Of a stretch of 64,000 nucleotides of DNA, positions 9,354-17,890 are shown one piece after another. Origin of the DNA: an uncultured Chryseobacterium sp. (GTDB lineage: Bacteria > Bacteroidota > Bacteroidia > Flavobacteriales > Weeksellaceae). Below the pieces are notes generated by a model. The model did not search any database. It was not told where the DNA came from and saw only the letters and a program-made list of their open reading frames with translations. Location: contig CAJYRQ010000063.1 of NCBI GenBank assembly GCA_913777465.1, forward strand, positions 62,001-126,000, written 5' to 3'. Positions within the stretch are counted from its first letter, which is position 1; every line of letters starts with the position of its first letter. The position numbers and the translations under genes were made by a program.

Positions 9354-9831
9354 ATGTTGATATTCATTTTTTATGACCGGAACTGTTGTAAGGTCCCCAT
9401 CTTATTCATTTCAAAGATGGCCAAAGTTAATTATTTAAAATAAAACGGGAAGCGGGAATCAGGATTAATTTATCGGAAGGCTGGAAGAAGGATGCTGGGT
9501 GCAGGAAGTTTTATAGTTAATATCAAAAAATAAGTATCCTAAGTCTGAATTGAGTTGTTCTTTATCCAGTCAATATGATTTCTTTCAAGATCGGATTTAA
9601 ATACCCGAAGCTTTTCACTATACTAACTCACTGAAAATAATATTGAAAGACAAAACCTAACGGGTTTTTGAAAGCCGTCAGGTTTATTTATTCACTCAGT
9701 GCCTGTATTTTAAAACGAACCATGTGTTATTGCAATTACTTTGATCCACTTTGCAGAAGCACAGGCAAAAAAAGAACGAACCGAAGTCCGTCCAAGTTGA
9801 TATATACCTTTGATTGATTGATTTCTTTTTA
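9354..9831. other. gene-free gap with a degenerate repeat and a weak hairpin
   Basis: At 9473-9520 lies a degenerate copy of the GGCTGGAAGAAGGATGCTGG marker of the MITE-like family, without recognisable ends. At 9654-9688 AAACCTAACGGG and CCGTCAGGTTT form an imperfect hairpin that could terminate in either direction. No credible gene on either strand. Confidence 0.5.
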
Positions 9832-10176
9832 TTAATCGCTATCCGAAAACATCGAATTGGCAAGAGAGGTGACGACGGAGAGCAGGATACTGAAAATCAG
9901 GGCCCACAAAAATCCGTTCACTTCCATGCTGTCGATAAAATAGTCGGCGATTAAAATAATAATGGCATTGATGACCAGGGTAAATAAACCTAACGTAATG
10001 ATTGTAAGCGGCAGCCCCAAAAGTTTAAGGACCGGTCTTACAAATAAGTTCAGCAATCCCAAGACAACTGCGAAAATTACTGCGCCTGTGAATCCTGTAA
10101 ATTTCACACCTGGTAAAATCCAGGTCAGTAAATAAGCTACAACGGCGGTTACCAGCAGGCGGATGATGAGATTCAT
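9832..10176 (-). CDS. phage-holin-4-superfamily small membrane protein
   Basis: 114 residues with four hydrophobic helices: about 3-20, 28-50 (TGAVIFAVVLGLLNLFVRPVL), 55-80 and 88-108. The central LGLLNLFVRPVLKLLGLP segment is the signature of the Phage_holin_4_2 (mycobacterial 4TM) family. Despite the name, these are common chromosomal membrane proteins not tied to phage, and no phage gene is nearby. Function unknown. Inner membrane. Single-gene unit. Confidence 0.85.
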   Translation of the reverse strand: MNLIIRLLVTAVVAYLLTWILPGVKFTGFTGAVIFAVVLGLLNLFVRPVLKLLGLPLTIITLGLFTLVINAIIILIADYFIDSMEVNGFLWALIFSILLSVVTSLANSMFSDSD

Positions 10177-10452
10177 ACGTTCATTTTATCGGAGGTTTGT
10201 ATGCAAAATGTATTCCATTTTAAAGGGAAATTTTACAGACGGTGGATTTGTTATGGAATTTGAGATTTGGGTGGTTATCAGGTATCATTTCAATCATGAA
10301 TTTTAGTCATCGGACTGCATCCGATGATGTTTTAAGCCGTCCCTTTGGGACTTCAAATTGCTGAAGAGAGATTTTTAATGCTCAATAAATATTGTCGGCA
10401 TGTTGACAAAAAACTTCCGCATCGAGCATCCTTCTTCCGGCCCTACATTAAA

Positions 10453-10875
10453 TCATTTTATTTTCATCATCGTGACCAGGGAAGTTGCAACGTGGCTTTC
10501 GGAGCTGCCGTTTTCATCGACGGTATAAATTTCCGTGCGGATGACACTGATTTTGGCACCGCCTTTCACCATATAAGATTTGGAAACCAATGCATCGCCG
10601 ATGGCCGGCCGCAGGTAATTGACTTTCAGCTCTACTGTAACCACATAACAGTCTTCTTCGTAATGACTGACCGCAGCATAACCCGAAGAAACGTCCACCA
10701 ATGAAGCGATCATCGCCCCGTTGAACATCCCGGCTTTGCGGGTCATCAGGTCCATCTTCGGGATTTTCATCGAGATGAAGCCGGTTTCCACTTCCAAGAG
10801 TTCGGCTTTATAGAATTTTAAGGTTTCGGAACGGTTGAAACTATCCGTGATCAGCTGCTTTTTTTCTGGAGTCAT
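10453..10875 (-). CDS. hotdog-fold thioesterase, PaaI/DUF4442 type
   Basis: 140 residues. The pattern GMFNGAMIASLVDVSSGYAAV (helix carrying the hotdog active-site acid region) followed by VELKVNYLRPAIGDALVSKSYMVKGG is that of acyl-CoA thioesterases in the PaaI/YiiD group. It would hydrolyse an acyl-CoA or related thioester in the cytosol; the substrate is not readable. No operon partners. Confidence 0.8.
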   Translation of the reverse strand: MTPEKKQLITDSFNRSETLKFYKAELLEVETGFISMKIPKMDLMTRKAGMFNGAMIASLVDVSSGYAAVSHYEEDCYVVTVELKVNYLRPAIGDALVSKSYMVKGGAKISVIRTEIYTVDENGSSESHVATSLVTMMKIK

Positions 10876-10976
10876 ATTTCCGGTTTATTACAAATGTAGT
10901 GCAATAGGAAAAATCACGAAAGTTTTTGAACGAAAAAGAAAAATGTTGGAATACGCAATGGCGCAATTTTTTTTTG

Positions 10977-11285
10977 GAATGCTTTGCGTGGAAAGGGCGC
11001 AAGGATTTTATCTTCGATAAAATTGAAGATCGCTTCTTTAAAAGAATAAGATTTAACATGTCAGTATTAACGTCAGTTCGAGTGTTTTTTGCAGCGCAGC
11101 GGAGAAAAATGTATCGAGAACGTGTAAAGCAGGATCTTGGTCTGTAGTTCAGCAACTTCTTGATTCGATTCTTTAAAACCTTCAAGTTGGAGTATACAAT
11201 GGCCGCAAAAGATTTCTTGAATGCTTTGCGTGGAAAGGACGCAAGGATTTTATCTTTAATAAAATTGAAGGCTGCTTATTTATTA
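10977..11285. repeat. pair of about 67-base direct repeats in a gene-free gap
   Basis: The block beginning GAATGCTTTGCGTGGAAAGG occurs at 10977 and again at 11219, 242 bases apart, each running through a GCGCAAGGATTTTATC segment and an AAAATTGAAG segment. The gap 10876-11404 has no credible gene. These look like scattered non-coding flavobacterial repeats. Confidence 0.6.
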
Positions 11286-11404
11286 GGGGACAGCGTCAAA
11301 TTCTTTGCGCCTTAAAACAGTTGTTAGTTATAAGTTCTTGCGACCTTTGCGTATTTCAATAACATGCCCGGTTAAAAGATACATAAAGTAAAACGGTGTT
11401 ACTG

Positions 11405-12187
11405 TTATTGCTTCTTTATAAATTCAATAACATCTTTAGTAAGTTCTTCCGCCCTTTCGATTGGGACGCCGTGGGATGCACCCTTGTAAATCTTCAATCT
11501 GGAGTCTGGAATTTCTTTGGCGATGTATTCGGTATGGGAACGGAGGATCAGATCGTTTTCACCGGCTACCACCAGAACTTTTGCTTTGATGCAGTTGAGC
11601 TGCTGTTTGGTGATTTTCGGCTCGTCAATCATAAGTTGGGTAAGTCGGATTTCACTCTGTGGCTTTTGCCGGGCAATTTTTTCAGCAACATCGCGCTTCA
11701 TGGCTTCCACTTCATTTTCCCCTACGCCGGCCGGAAAAACATTGGCTCCGCTGGTGATGATTCTGTTTGTCCTGTCAGGATATTTAATCGCAAATTCAAG
11801 TGCGGTATTGCCACCGTCGCTCCATCCGAGGATATTGATTTTATTTAATTTCAATTCATCCGCCAGGAGCTTCACATCATCGGCAAATTCCCTGTAGGTC
11901 AGCGGTTCTTTGGAAGTATCCGTGCTTTTCCCCTGCCCCCTGGTATCCATCGCAATGATTCTGAAATGTTTTGAGAGTTCGGGAATTTCTTTGGCAAAAG
12001 CGTCAATGCTGCCTCCGTTTCCATGCAGAAGGAACAACGGTTCTCCTTTTCCATAGACTTCATAATAAATATCGGCATCGTTCAGATGAAGGACTTTTCC
12101 GGCTGTTGAATTTTTCCCGAAATGATGGTTTTGTGCGAAACTGACTATACAGATACAAAAGATGACCAGCCCGATGATTTTTTTCAT
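11405..12187 (-). CDS. exported alpha/beta-fold hydrolase
   Basis: 260 residues with a signal peptide (MKKIIGLVIFCICIVSFAQ). The hydrolase fold is clear: LFLLHGNGGSIDAF (oxyanion loop) near residue 52, the nucleophile elbow GWSDGG near residue 122, an acid in VVAGENDLI near 208 and the histidine in GASHGVPIE near 238. The order fits the non-haem peroxidase/esterase-like group. The substrate is unknown. Single-gene unit. Confidence 0.87.
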   Translation of the reverse strand: MKKIIGLVIFCICIVSFAQNHHFGKNSTAGKVLHLNDADIYYEVYGKGEPLFLLHGNGGSIDAFAKEIPELSKHFRIIAMDTRGQGKSTDTSKEPLTYREFADDVKLLADELKLNKINILGWSDGGNTALEFAIKYPDRTNRIITSGANVFPAGVGENEVEAMKRDVAEKIARQKPQSEIRLTQLMIDEPKITKQQLNCIKAKVLVVAGENDLILRSHTEYIAKEIPDSRLKIYKGASHGVPIERAEELTKDVIEFIKKQ

Positions 12188-12313
12188 GCTGTGAAAATTT
12201 TAGATGAGATTAAAGGTAGGACATTTACGGATATCAAAAGGACGTTTTAAAAGGCTGGAAGCTGGATGAGGAAAGTTTTGTTTTTTCAACAATATAACCA
12301 GAACCCATAAATA

Positions 12314-14440
12314 TCATACAATAGAAACCGCGAAGTTCTCATCCATAGACAGGACTCCTTCTGTCAACGTTTCCGGGTGGGTAGTAAAACCTTTTAATTT
12401 TGAAGTTTTTCCTTTCACCATAAGATCCATCAGCTGTTTGTCCGACAGTTTTTTGCCGAAGATCTCGAAAGAAACCTTGAAGCCGCAGTTTTTGAAATCG
12501 GAACAGCCTACCGCGGTTTTTCCTTTCAATAAATGATGGGCTTTGCATTTCGGACATTGGGTTTCTTCCCAGGACGCCAGTTCTTTTTTTACCGCCGGTT
12601 CCCGTTTTTTCTTTTCCTTGACCGCTTCCACTTTTTCTTCCTCCAGGGAAATTACCTTTCCTTTTCTATCCACCACCTTTTTAGTAAGTTCCGTTACCAT
12701 CTGGATCAGTTCTTCCTTAAACAGGTTGGCTTCATACTGCCCGCTTTCGATCTTCCGGAGTTTGGATTCCCATTCACCGGTGAGTTCGGGACTTTTCAGC
12801 AATTCGTCCTCAATGGTATCGATCAGCTGGATTCCGGTCTTGGTCGCGATCAGGTTTTTTCTTTTCTTTTCGATGTATTTCCGCTTAAAAAGCGTTTCGA
12901 TGATGTTGGCGCGGGTTGAAGGTCTTCCGATACCGTTGTTTTTCAGCATTTCACGGAGTTCTTCATCCTCTACCTGTCTTCCGGCGGTTTCCATTGCTCT
13001 CAGAAGAGTCGCTTCGGTATAAGGTTTCGGCGGCGACGTTTTTCCCTGGTGGATCATCGGGTCATGAGGACCGGTTTCTCCCACAATAAATTCAGGAATC
13101 GTCTGTTCTTCTTCCTTTTCTTTTTCCTTGTCGGTGGTTTCTTCTTTCGGCTCTTTGGCATACACTGCTCTCCAGCCCGGCTCAAGAACCTGCCGGCCGC
13201 TGGTCTTAAACGGAATCGTCCCCACTTTCCCTTCCACCAAAGTGTTTGAAATCTTACATTCCGGATAGAAAACGGCAATAAAACGCTTGGCCACCAGATC
13301 GTAGACCAGCTTTTCCTCGCGGCTTAAACTCTGCGAAGGCGGAACTTCCGTCGGGATAATCGCATGGTGATCGGTGACTTTCGTATCATCGAAAACCGCC
13401 TTCGATTTCGGGATCGGCGCTTCCAGCAAAGGAGCAATAAGTTCCTGATAGAAATACATTTTCCGGAGAATGCCTTCTATTTTTGGATGCAGACTTTCGG
13501 ATAGATAGGTCGTATCAACCCTCGGATAAGTGACATGCTTTTTCTCATACAGGCTCTGAATATAGTTGAGCGTATTTTCCGCAGAATAGCCGTATTTTTT
13601 ATTGGCTTCTACCTGAAGGGCCGTTAAATCAAAAAGTCTCGGATTTTTTTCTTTTCCTTCTTTAATTTCAAAAGAAACAATCTCAAAAGGATTCTGCTTG
13701 AGGTATTCGAGGCCTTTTTCGGCACGTTCCAGGGTTTTGAGACGGTCGATGGCCGCATTGAAAATTACTTCGCGGTATTTGGTTTTCAGCTCCCAGTATT
13801 CTTCTGTGGTAAAAGCATCGATCTCTTTCTGGCGTTGCACAAGCATGGCCAACGTAGGGGTCTGAACCCTTCCGATGGAAAGAACGGCTTTATTTCCGCC
13901 GAATTTCTTTGTAAAAAGCCGGGTAGCATTGATTCCCAGAAGCCAATCGCCGATCGCCCGTGCATTCCCCGCCAAATAGAGATTTTTGTACTCTTCGGCC
14001 GGTTTTAAATTCGAAAAACCTTCTTTAATCGCTTCTTCGGTAAGGGACGAAATCCACAGCCGCTGAATAGGCTTATTGCATTTTGCTTTCTGCAATACCC
14101 ACCGCTGGATCAGCTCTCCCTCCTGCCCGGCATCCCCGCAGTTGATCACCTCATCACATTCTTCCACCAGTCTTTCGATCACTTTAAACTGGTTTTCAAC
14201 CCCTTTGTTCGGAATCAGTTTAATTCCGAAATTCTGCGGAATAATCGGCAAAAGAAAAAGGTTCCAGGATTTGTACTGCGGACCGTAATCATGCGGCTCC
14301 TTAAGGGTGCAGAGGTGCCCGAACGTCCATGTCACGCAATAGCCGTTTCCTTCCATATAGCCCTGCTTGGGCATCGTGGCGCCCAATACTTTGGCAATAT
14401 CTCTGGCAACACTGGGTTTTTCGGCAATACAAAGTTTCAT
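12314..14440 (-). CDS. topB: DNA topoisomerase III (type IA)
   Basis: 708 residues if started at the ATG at 14440, giving MKLCIAEKPSVARDIAKVLG, the normal family N-terminus. A further in-frame ATG lies 25 codons upstream, but the extra residues do not look like topoisomerase. The TOPRIM domain opens the protein, with EVINCGDAGQEGELIQR holding the metal-binding DxxxE-type acids. The catalytic tyrosine lies in HVTYPRVDTTYLSE near residue 310. The C-terminus has an acidic/lysine-rich linker, then a zinc-finger-like CPKCKAHHLLKGKTAVGCS segment. Relaxes and decatenates DNA. Many Bacteroidetes carry such genes on mobile elements, but this copy sits among housekeeping genes with ordinary codon use. 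Confidence 0.95.
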   Translation of the reverse strand: MKLCIAEKPSVARDIAKVLGATMPKQGYMEGNGYCVTWTFGHLCTLKEPHDYGPQYKSWNLFLLPIIPQNFGIKLIPNKGVENQFKVIERLVEECDEVINCGDAGQEGELIQRWVLQKAKCNKPIQRLWISSLTEEAIKEGFSNLKPAEEYKNLYLAGNARAIGDWLLGINATRLFTKKFGGNKAVLSIGRVQTPTLAMLVQRQKEIDAFTTEEYWELKTKYREVIFNAAIDRLKTLERAEKGLEYLKQNPFEIVSFEIKEGKEKNPRLFDLTALQVEANKKYGYSAENTLNYIQSLYEKKHVTYPRVDTTYLSESLHPKIEGILRKMYFYQELIAPLLEAPIPKSKAVFDDTKVTDHHAIIPTEVPPSQSLSREEKLVYDLVAKRFIAVFYPECKISNTLVEGKVGTIPFKTSGRQVLEPGWRAVYAKEPKEETTDKEKEKEEEQTIPEFIVGETGPHDPMIHQGKTSPPKPYTEATLLRAMETAGRQVEDEELREMLKNNGIGRPSTRANIIETLFKRKYIEKKRKNLIATKTGIQLIDTIEDELLKSPELTGEWESKLRKIESGQYEANLFKEELIQMVTELTKKVVDRKGKVISLEEEKVEAVKEKKKREPAVKKELASWEETQCPKCKAHHLLKGKTAVGCSDFKNCGFKVSFEIFGKKLSDKQLMDLMVKGKTSKLKGFTTHPETLTEGVLSMDENFAVSIV

Positions 14441-14604
14441 GAAGTTCTCGGGATTTTGAAGAGGGCAAAAATCGGGATTTTTTTTGGAATTTGCTAATTT
14501 GTTAAAACAGATCATTAGCTATCCAAATAAAACTTAAAAGTCATCACGGGATATCGTGTTGATAGAGACGCCCATCAATAGCTGTCCAATTAAAACTTAA
14601 TTCT

Positions 14605-15633
14605 TTATATTTCCATCGGCACTTCCATCAAAAGAATCTCCGTATTCTCCGAAGTCACTTTAATTTTTAAATCAGAAATCCCACTGATTCCGAAACCGTC
14701 TTTGGCTCCCAAGTGTTCGCCGTCAATATCTGCGCTCCCTTTAATGATAAAGGCATAGACTCCGTTTCCTCCTTTTTTAATCTCGTAACGGGTCTCTATA
14801 TTATTTTCAAAATGGCCCAGGTGGAACCAGGCGTCCTGATAGATCCAGATTCCTTCGTCTTCAGGATCAGGAGAAAGGATCTGCTGGAAACGGTTTTTGC
14901 TTTTGGCCAGGTCGAGCGTCATCTGGTCGTACCTCGGAGTAACATTCCTTTTATTCGGATAGATCCAGATCTGCAGGAATTTCCCGAAACCGCTTCCCTC
15001 TTTACCAAATTCACTGTGCATTACCCCTGTTCCCGCGCTCATTACCTGCACGTCGCCGCCTTTTATTTCCGTCCGGTTCCCAAGGTTATCTTCATGAACC
15101 AGCGTCCCTTCCAAAGCGATACTGATGATCTCCATATTGTCATGCGGATGAGCGCCGAAACCTTTTCCGGATACGATAGCATCATCATTTAATACCCTTA
15201 GGGTCCCGAAATTGATCCGTTCAGGATTATAAAATTCGCTAAAGCTGAATATCTTTTCACCGGAAAGCCAGTCCATTTTCGTTATTCCGCCGGAACCAGC
15301 CCGGTGAATGACCCGCTTTTCCGGCTTTTTGTTTTCTGCATAAAGGCCTTCCACTTCACTGCGCAACAGGCCGCTGCCGCCACCGTAATGTTCGATTACC
15401 TCTACCTCTTTATCAAGATCCTCACAGAAAGCGATGATATCTTTTTCAAAACGGTTTTCCAGGCCGGAACTCAGCAATACGATATCTACCTCATGGTTTG
15501 TGATAAAATCGCGGCTTTGGCTTTCATCACTGAGCGTTTCGGCTTTCCAGCCTTCATTTTTTTCAATTACTCTTTTCAGGGTATCCAGAATTTCCTGATT
15601 TTTTCCGATCACTAAGAAGTTCAATGTTTTCAT
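14605..15633 (-). CDS. pirin-family cupin protein with an N-terminal receiver-like domain
   Basis: 342 residues, about 100 longer than a plain pirin. Residues 1-90 resemble a response-regulator receiver fold: a beta strand NFLVIGKN, a helix, a second strand with DIVLLSSG, and a VIEHYGGGSGLL end of the kind seen in Bacteroidetes receiver-like domains. Residues about 105-342 are a bicupin pirin: FGAHPHDNMEII and GTGVMHSEF hold the His, His, His, Glu metal ligands of pirin. Pirins act as quercetin dioxygenases or redox regulators; the role here is not known. Single-gene unit. Confidence 0.88.
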   Translation of the reverse strand: MKTLNFLVIGKNQEILDTLKRVIEKNEGWKAETLSDESQSRDFITNHEVDIVLLSSGLENRFEKDIIAFCEDLDKEVEVIEHYGGGSGLLRSEVEGLYAENKKPEKRVIHRAGSGGITKMDWLSGEKIFSFSEFYNPERINFGTLRVLNDDAIVSGKGFGAHPHDNMEIISIALEGTLVHEDNLGNRTEIKGGDVQVMSAGTGVMHSEFGKEGSGFGKFLQIWIYPNKRNVTPRYDQMTLDLAKSKNRFQQILSPDPEDEGIWIYQDAWFHLGHFENNIETRYEIKKGGNGVYAFIIKGSADIDGEHLGAKDGFGISGISDLKIKVTSENTEILLMEVPMEI

Positions 15634-15808
15634 TTTGATTAAAGGTTAAATTGCATAAAACAGGATGGCTGATTGTAATGCAAAGTTTGCTAAGTTTCTT
15701 TTTAATGTTAACTTAAGATTCACAAAGGCACTTCGACAAGCTCAGCAAAGACTAAAAGGGTTTTTCCATGACTGCTCCAAATTAATTTAAAAATGATTCA
15801 GACAGCCT

Positions 15809-16105
15809 TTACAGCTGCTCTTTCAGCCATACATCGCTGTATTCATCGGGACGTCTTTTAAACTGTGCATGAACATACGGACACAGCGGAACGATTTTCA
15901 GATCATGCTCCCTTGCATAGCCTACCAGTTTTTCAAGGAGAATCTTAGCAAATCCCCTGCCTTCAAATTCTTTACTCACTTCCGTATGATACACGGTAAG
16001 CTTATTACCGATAACCGAAATATCCATTTTACCGGCTTTCTGATCGTCGGAGAACAGCTGAACTTCCCCTCTTACGTTTCGTAAAACAACTTCCGTTCTT
16101 TCCAT
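15809..16105 (-). CDS. small GNAT-family N-acetyltransferase (YidJ/COG2388 type)
   Basis: 98 residues. FEGRGFAKILLEKLVGYARE holds the acetyl-CoA pyrophosphate-binding motif (R/Q-x-x-G-x-G/A), and LKIVPLCPYVHAQFKRRPDEY is the C-terminal signature of the small COG2388 group. The acceptor is unknown. Cytosolic, single-gene unit. The next coding feature is 0.6 kb away. Confidence 0.88.
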   Translation of the reverse strand: MERTEVVLRNVRGEVQLFSDDQKAGKMDISVIGNKLTVYHTEVSKEFEGRGFAKILLEKLVGYAREHDLKIVPLCPYVHAQFKRRPDEYSDVWLKEQL

Positions 16106-16212
16106 AATTCTGATTTTTAATGTTACCGTAAAATTAAGCGGTTCAAAATTTCCCGGTCATGATCTATGGTAATTTTTTATTTTTTTAAGAATTTGCTATT
16201 GGAGTTTTAAAA

Positions 16213-16417
16213 TAACGTGAACTCGAAGTAAAAACAGGGATTAAAAGGTTGGAAGAAGGGAAGCTGGATGCTGGAAGTTTCTTCTGTAACCTATCAATAA
16301 CAGTCTCAGATATCAAATGATTTTGTTTATACTTTGAAGGAAAAACTTGATATAGAATTCTGATTATTTCTATTTTAAATTACTGGAAATAAATTAAATA
16401 TCATCGAACTCACGTTA
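16213..16417. repeat. MITE-like intergenic repeat, full copy
   Basis: Ends: TAACGTGAACTCGA (16213-16226) and TCGAACTCACGTTA (16404-16417), inverted with 12 of 14 bases matching; total 205 bases. About 25 bases from the left end is the family marker GGTTGGAAGAAGGGAAGCTG followed by GGATGCTGGAAGTTTCTTC. No ORF. A second, partial marker without ends is at 16455-16490. Copies elsewhere have nearly the same length (27293-27496 is 204 bases). Confidence 0.7.
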
Positions 16418-16609
16418 AAATACGGTAAATTTAATATAAATCCGAATTAGAGATACTTACAGGATGATGGGTGCAGGATGCCAGATGATTCATAATGTAC
16501 TGCTCTATTCAAGATTTAATTTGAACATCTTTTTTAAAACTTTAACAATACTAAAATAAAAAACTGATTATCAATATTTTAAATTAGTTATTTAAAATTA
16601 ATTACAAAA

Positions 16610-16655
16610 AGTCTACTTTTTTAGTGGACTAAAACAAATTTATGCCTTATCTTTG
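16610..16655 (+). promoter_or_regulatory. promoter of the met leader with an overlapping inverted repeat
   Basis: TATCTTTG at 16648-16655 fits the Bacteroidetes -7 element TAnnTTTG, placing transcription start near 16662, about 20 bases before the leader ATG. Where the -33 element should be there is an inverted repeat, AGTCTAC (16610-16616), 7 bases, GTGGACT (16624-16630). That placement suits a repressor. The regulator is not identified. Confidence 0.55.
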
Positions 16656-16681
16656 CCACCATAATCAGGATATAAAATAAA

Positions 16682-16780
16682 ATGAAGTCAGTTTTCAAAA
16701 CCCAATCTGTAAGAAAGCATACCACCATCCATATGATGATGTATTGCTGTATGCCCGACATACGAAATTGCGTTGGTTGA
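16682..16780 (+). CDS. Met/Cys-rich leader peptide of the metNIQ operon
   Basis: A 32-codon ORF, ATG at 16682 to TGA at 16780, between the TAnnTTTG promoter and metN. Codons 17-24 read HMMMYCCM: three consecutive Met codons, Tyr, two Cys codons and another Met; a further Cys is codon 30. Twenty-six bases after the stop is a strong terminator hairpin, then metN. This is the layout of ribosome-mediated attenuation. When charged Met-tRNA (or Cys-tRNA) is scarce, a ribosome stalled in the run could alter folding and allow read-through into the methionine transporter. The peptide is not hydrophobic and has no other evident use. Function is inferred from context; I know of no experimental proof. 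Confidence 0.7.
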   Translation: MKSVFKTQSVRKHTTIHMMMYCCMPDIRNCVG

Positions 16781-16806
16781 CCTTACTTTTATATGACATA
16801 TTTTTT

Positions 16807-16842
16807 AAAGGCTTTACCACGTTGTAGAGCCTTTTTTATTTT
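16807..16842 (+). terminator. attenuator hairpin between the leader peptide and metN
   Basis: AAAGGCTTTAC (16807-16817) pairs with GTAGAGCCTTT (16824-16834) over 11 positions with one G-U pair, around a 6-base loop CACGTT, and is followed by TTTATTTT. It ends 20 bases before the metN start. The loop and 5' arm contain ACCACG, which could instead pair with CGTTGGT at the end of the leader ORF (16771-16777, one bulged T). This is a possible antiterminator. Confidence 0.75.
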
Positions 16843-16861
16843 AACAAGAACAGATCAAAAA

Positions 16862-17890
16862 ATGATAGAAATTAAAAATATTTCAAAAACCTTTCATCAG
16901 AAAAATCAGTCTTTTAAAGCTCTGGATGAGGTAAGCCTGAGCGTTGAGCAAGGCGATATTGTAGGCATCATCGGATTTTCGGGCGCAGGGAAAAGTACCC
17001 TGATCCGGACGGTGAACCTGCTGGAAAAGCCCGACCGGGGCCAAATCATCATCAACGGAAAAGATTTTACGAAACTGAACTCGCGGCAGCTGGCCAAAGA
17101 GAGGAAAAAGATCGGGATGATTTTCCAGCATTTCAACCTGCTTTCTTCCCGGACGGTTTTTGAAAATATTGCCCTCCCGCTGGAGCTTGATGGCGCTGAC
17201 AAGGTGAATATCCGTAAAAAGGTTGATGAACTGCTGAAGATCGTAGGCCTTAAAGAAAAAGCCAATGATTATCCCAAAAGCCTTTCGGGCGGACAAAAAC
17301 AAAGGGTAGCGATCGCAAGGGCCCTGGCGAATGATCCTTACCTTCTGCTCTGTGACGAGGCCACCAGTGCCCTGGACCCGGCGACCACACAGTCGATCCT
17401 GCAACTGCTGAGGGACATCAACCAAAGGTTGGGCATTACCATCCTGCTGATTACCCATGAAATGGAAGTCATTAAATCCGTCTGCAACCATGTTGCCGTG
17501 ATCGACAAAGGAAAACTCTTAATTAAAGGAACCCTGACGGAGATTGTCTCCAATAAGGAACATCCGATTATCAAACAATTTTTAAACTCCGGTGTTATGA
17601 CCATTCCCCAGGAACTGAATAAAAAAATACAGAAAGAACCGCAGGCAGGCCTGTTCCCGCTTGTTGAAGTGGAACTGAACGAGCATATTTCTATGGAAAA
17701 ACTGCTTGCCATCGTTTATGAAAAGTATAAAATCCCGTATAAGCTGCTGAAAGCCGATGTAGAATATCTCGGCGATTCAAATTTCGGGAAACTGCTGCTG
17801 CAGCTTCAGGGTGAGGAAGAGAAAAACCAGCAGGTGATCTATTATTTTAACCAGAATAAAATTCAAAATACGGTAAGAGGATATGCTTAG
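16862..17890 (+). CDS. metN: methionine ABC transporter ATP-binding protein MetN
   Basis: 342 residues from the ATG at 16862. A longer frame to 16793 would run through the attenuator hairpin and is rejected. The ATPase domain has Walker A GFSGAGKST, Q-loop MIFQHFN, signature LSGGQKQR and Walker B LLLCDEAT, with the H-loop in ITHEME. Residues about 265-342 form the NIL domain found in MetN, which binds methionine and inhibits transport. It powers uptake of L/D-methionine across the inner membrane. Its end overlaps metI by 8 bases. Confidence 0.95.
   Translation: MIEIKNISKTFHQKNQSFKALDEVSLSVEQGDIVGIIGFSGAGKSTLIRTVNLLEKPDRGQIIINGKDFTKLNSRQLAKERKKIGMIFQHFNLLSSRTVFENIALPLELDGADKVNIRKKVDELLKIVGLKEKANDYPKSLSGGQKQRVAIARALANDPYLLLCDEATSALDPATTQSILQLLRDINQRLGITILLITHEMEVIKSVCNHVAVIDKGKLLIKGTLTEIVSNKEHPIIKQFLNSGVMTIPQELNKKIQKEPQAGLFPLVEVELNEHISMEKLLAIVYEKYKIPYKLLKADVEYLGDSNFGKLLLQLQGEEEKNQQVIYYFNQNKIQNTVRGYA

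Noticed and set aside
9832-10176. Phage holin as a sign of a prophage
   Set aside because: The family is common on chromosomes and no phage genes are nearby.
16793-16861. Upstream extension of metN
   Set aside because: It would translate through the attenuator hairpin and adds residues with no match to the ABC domain; the ATG at 16862 fits.
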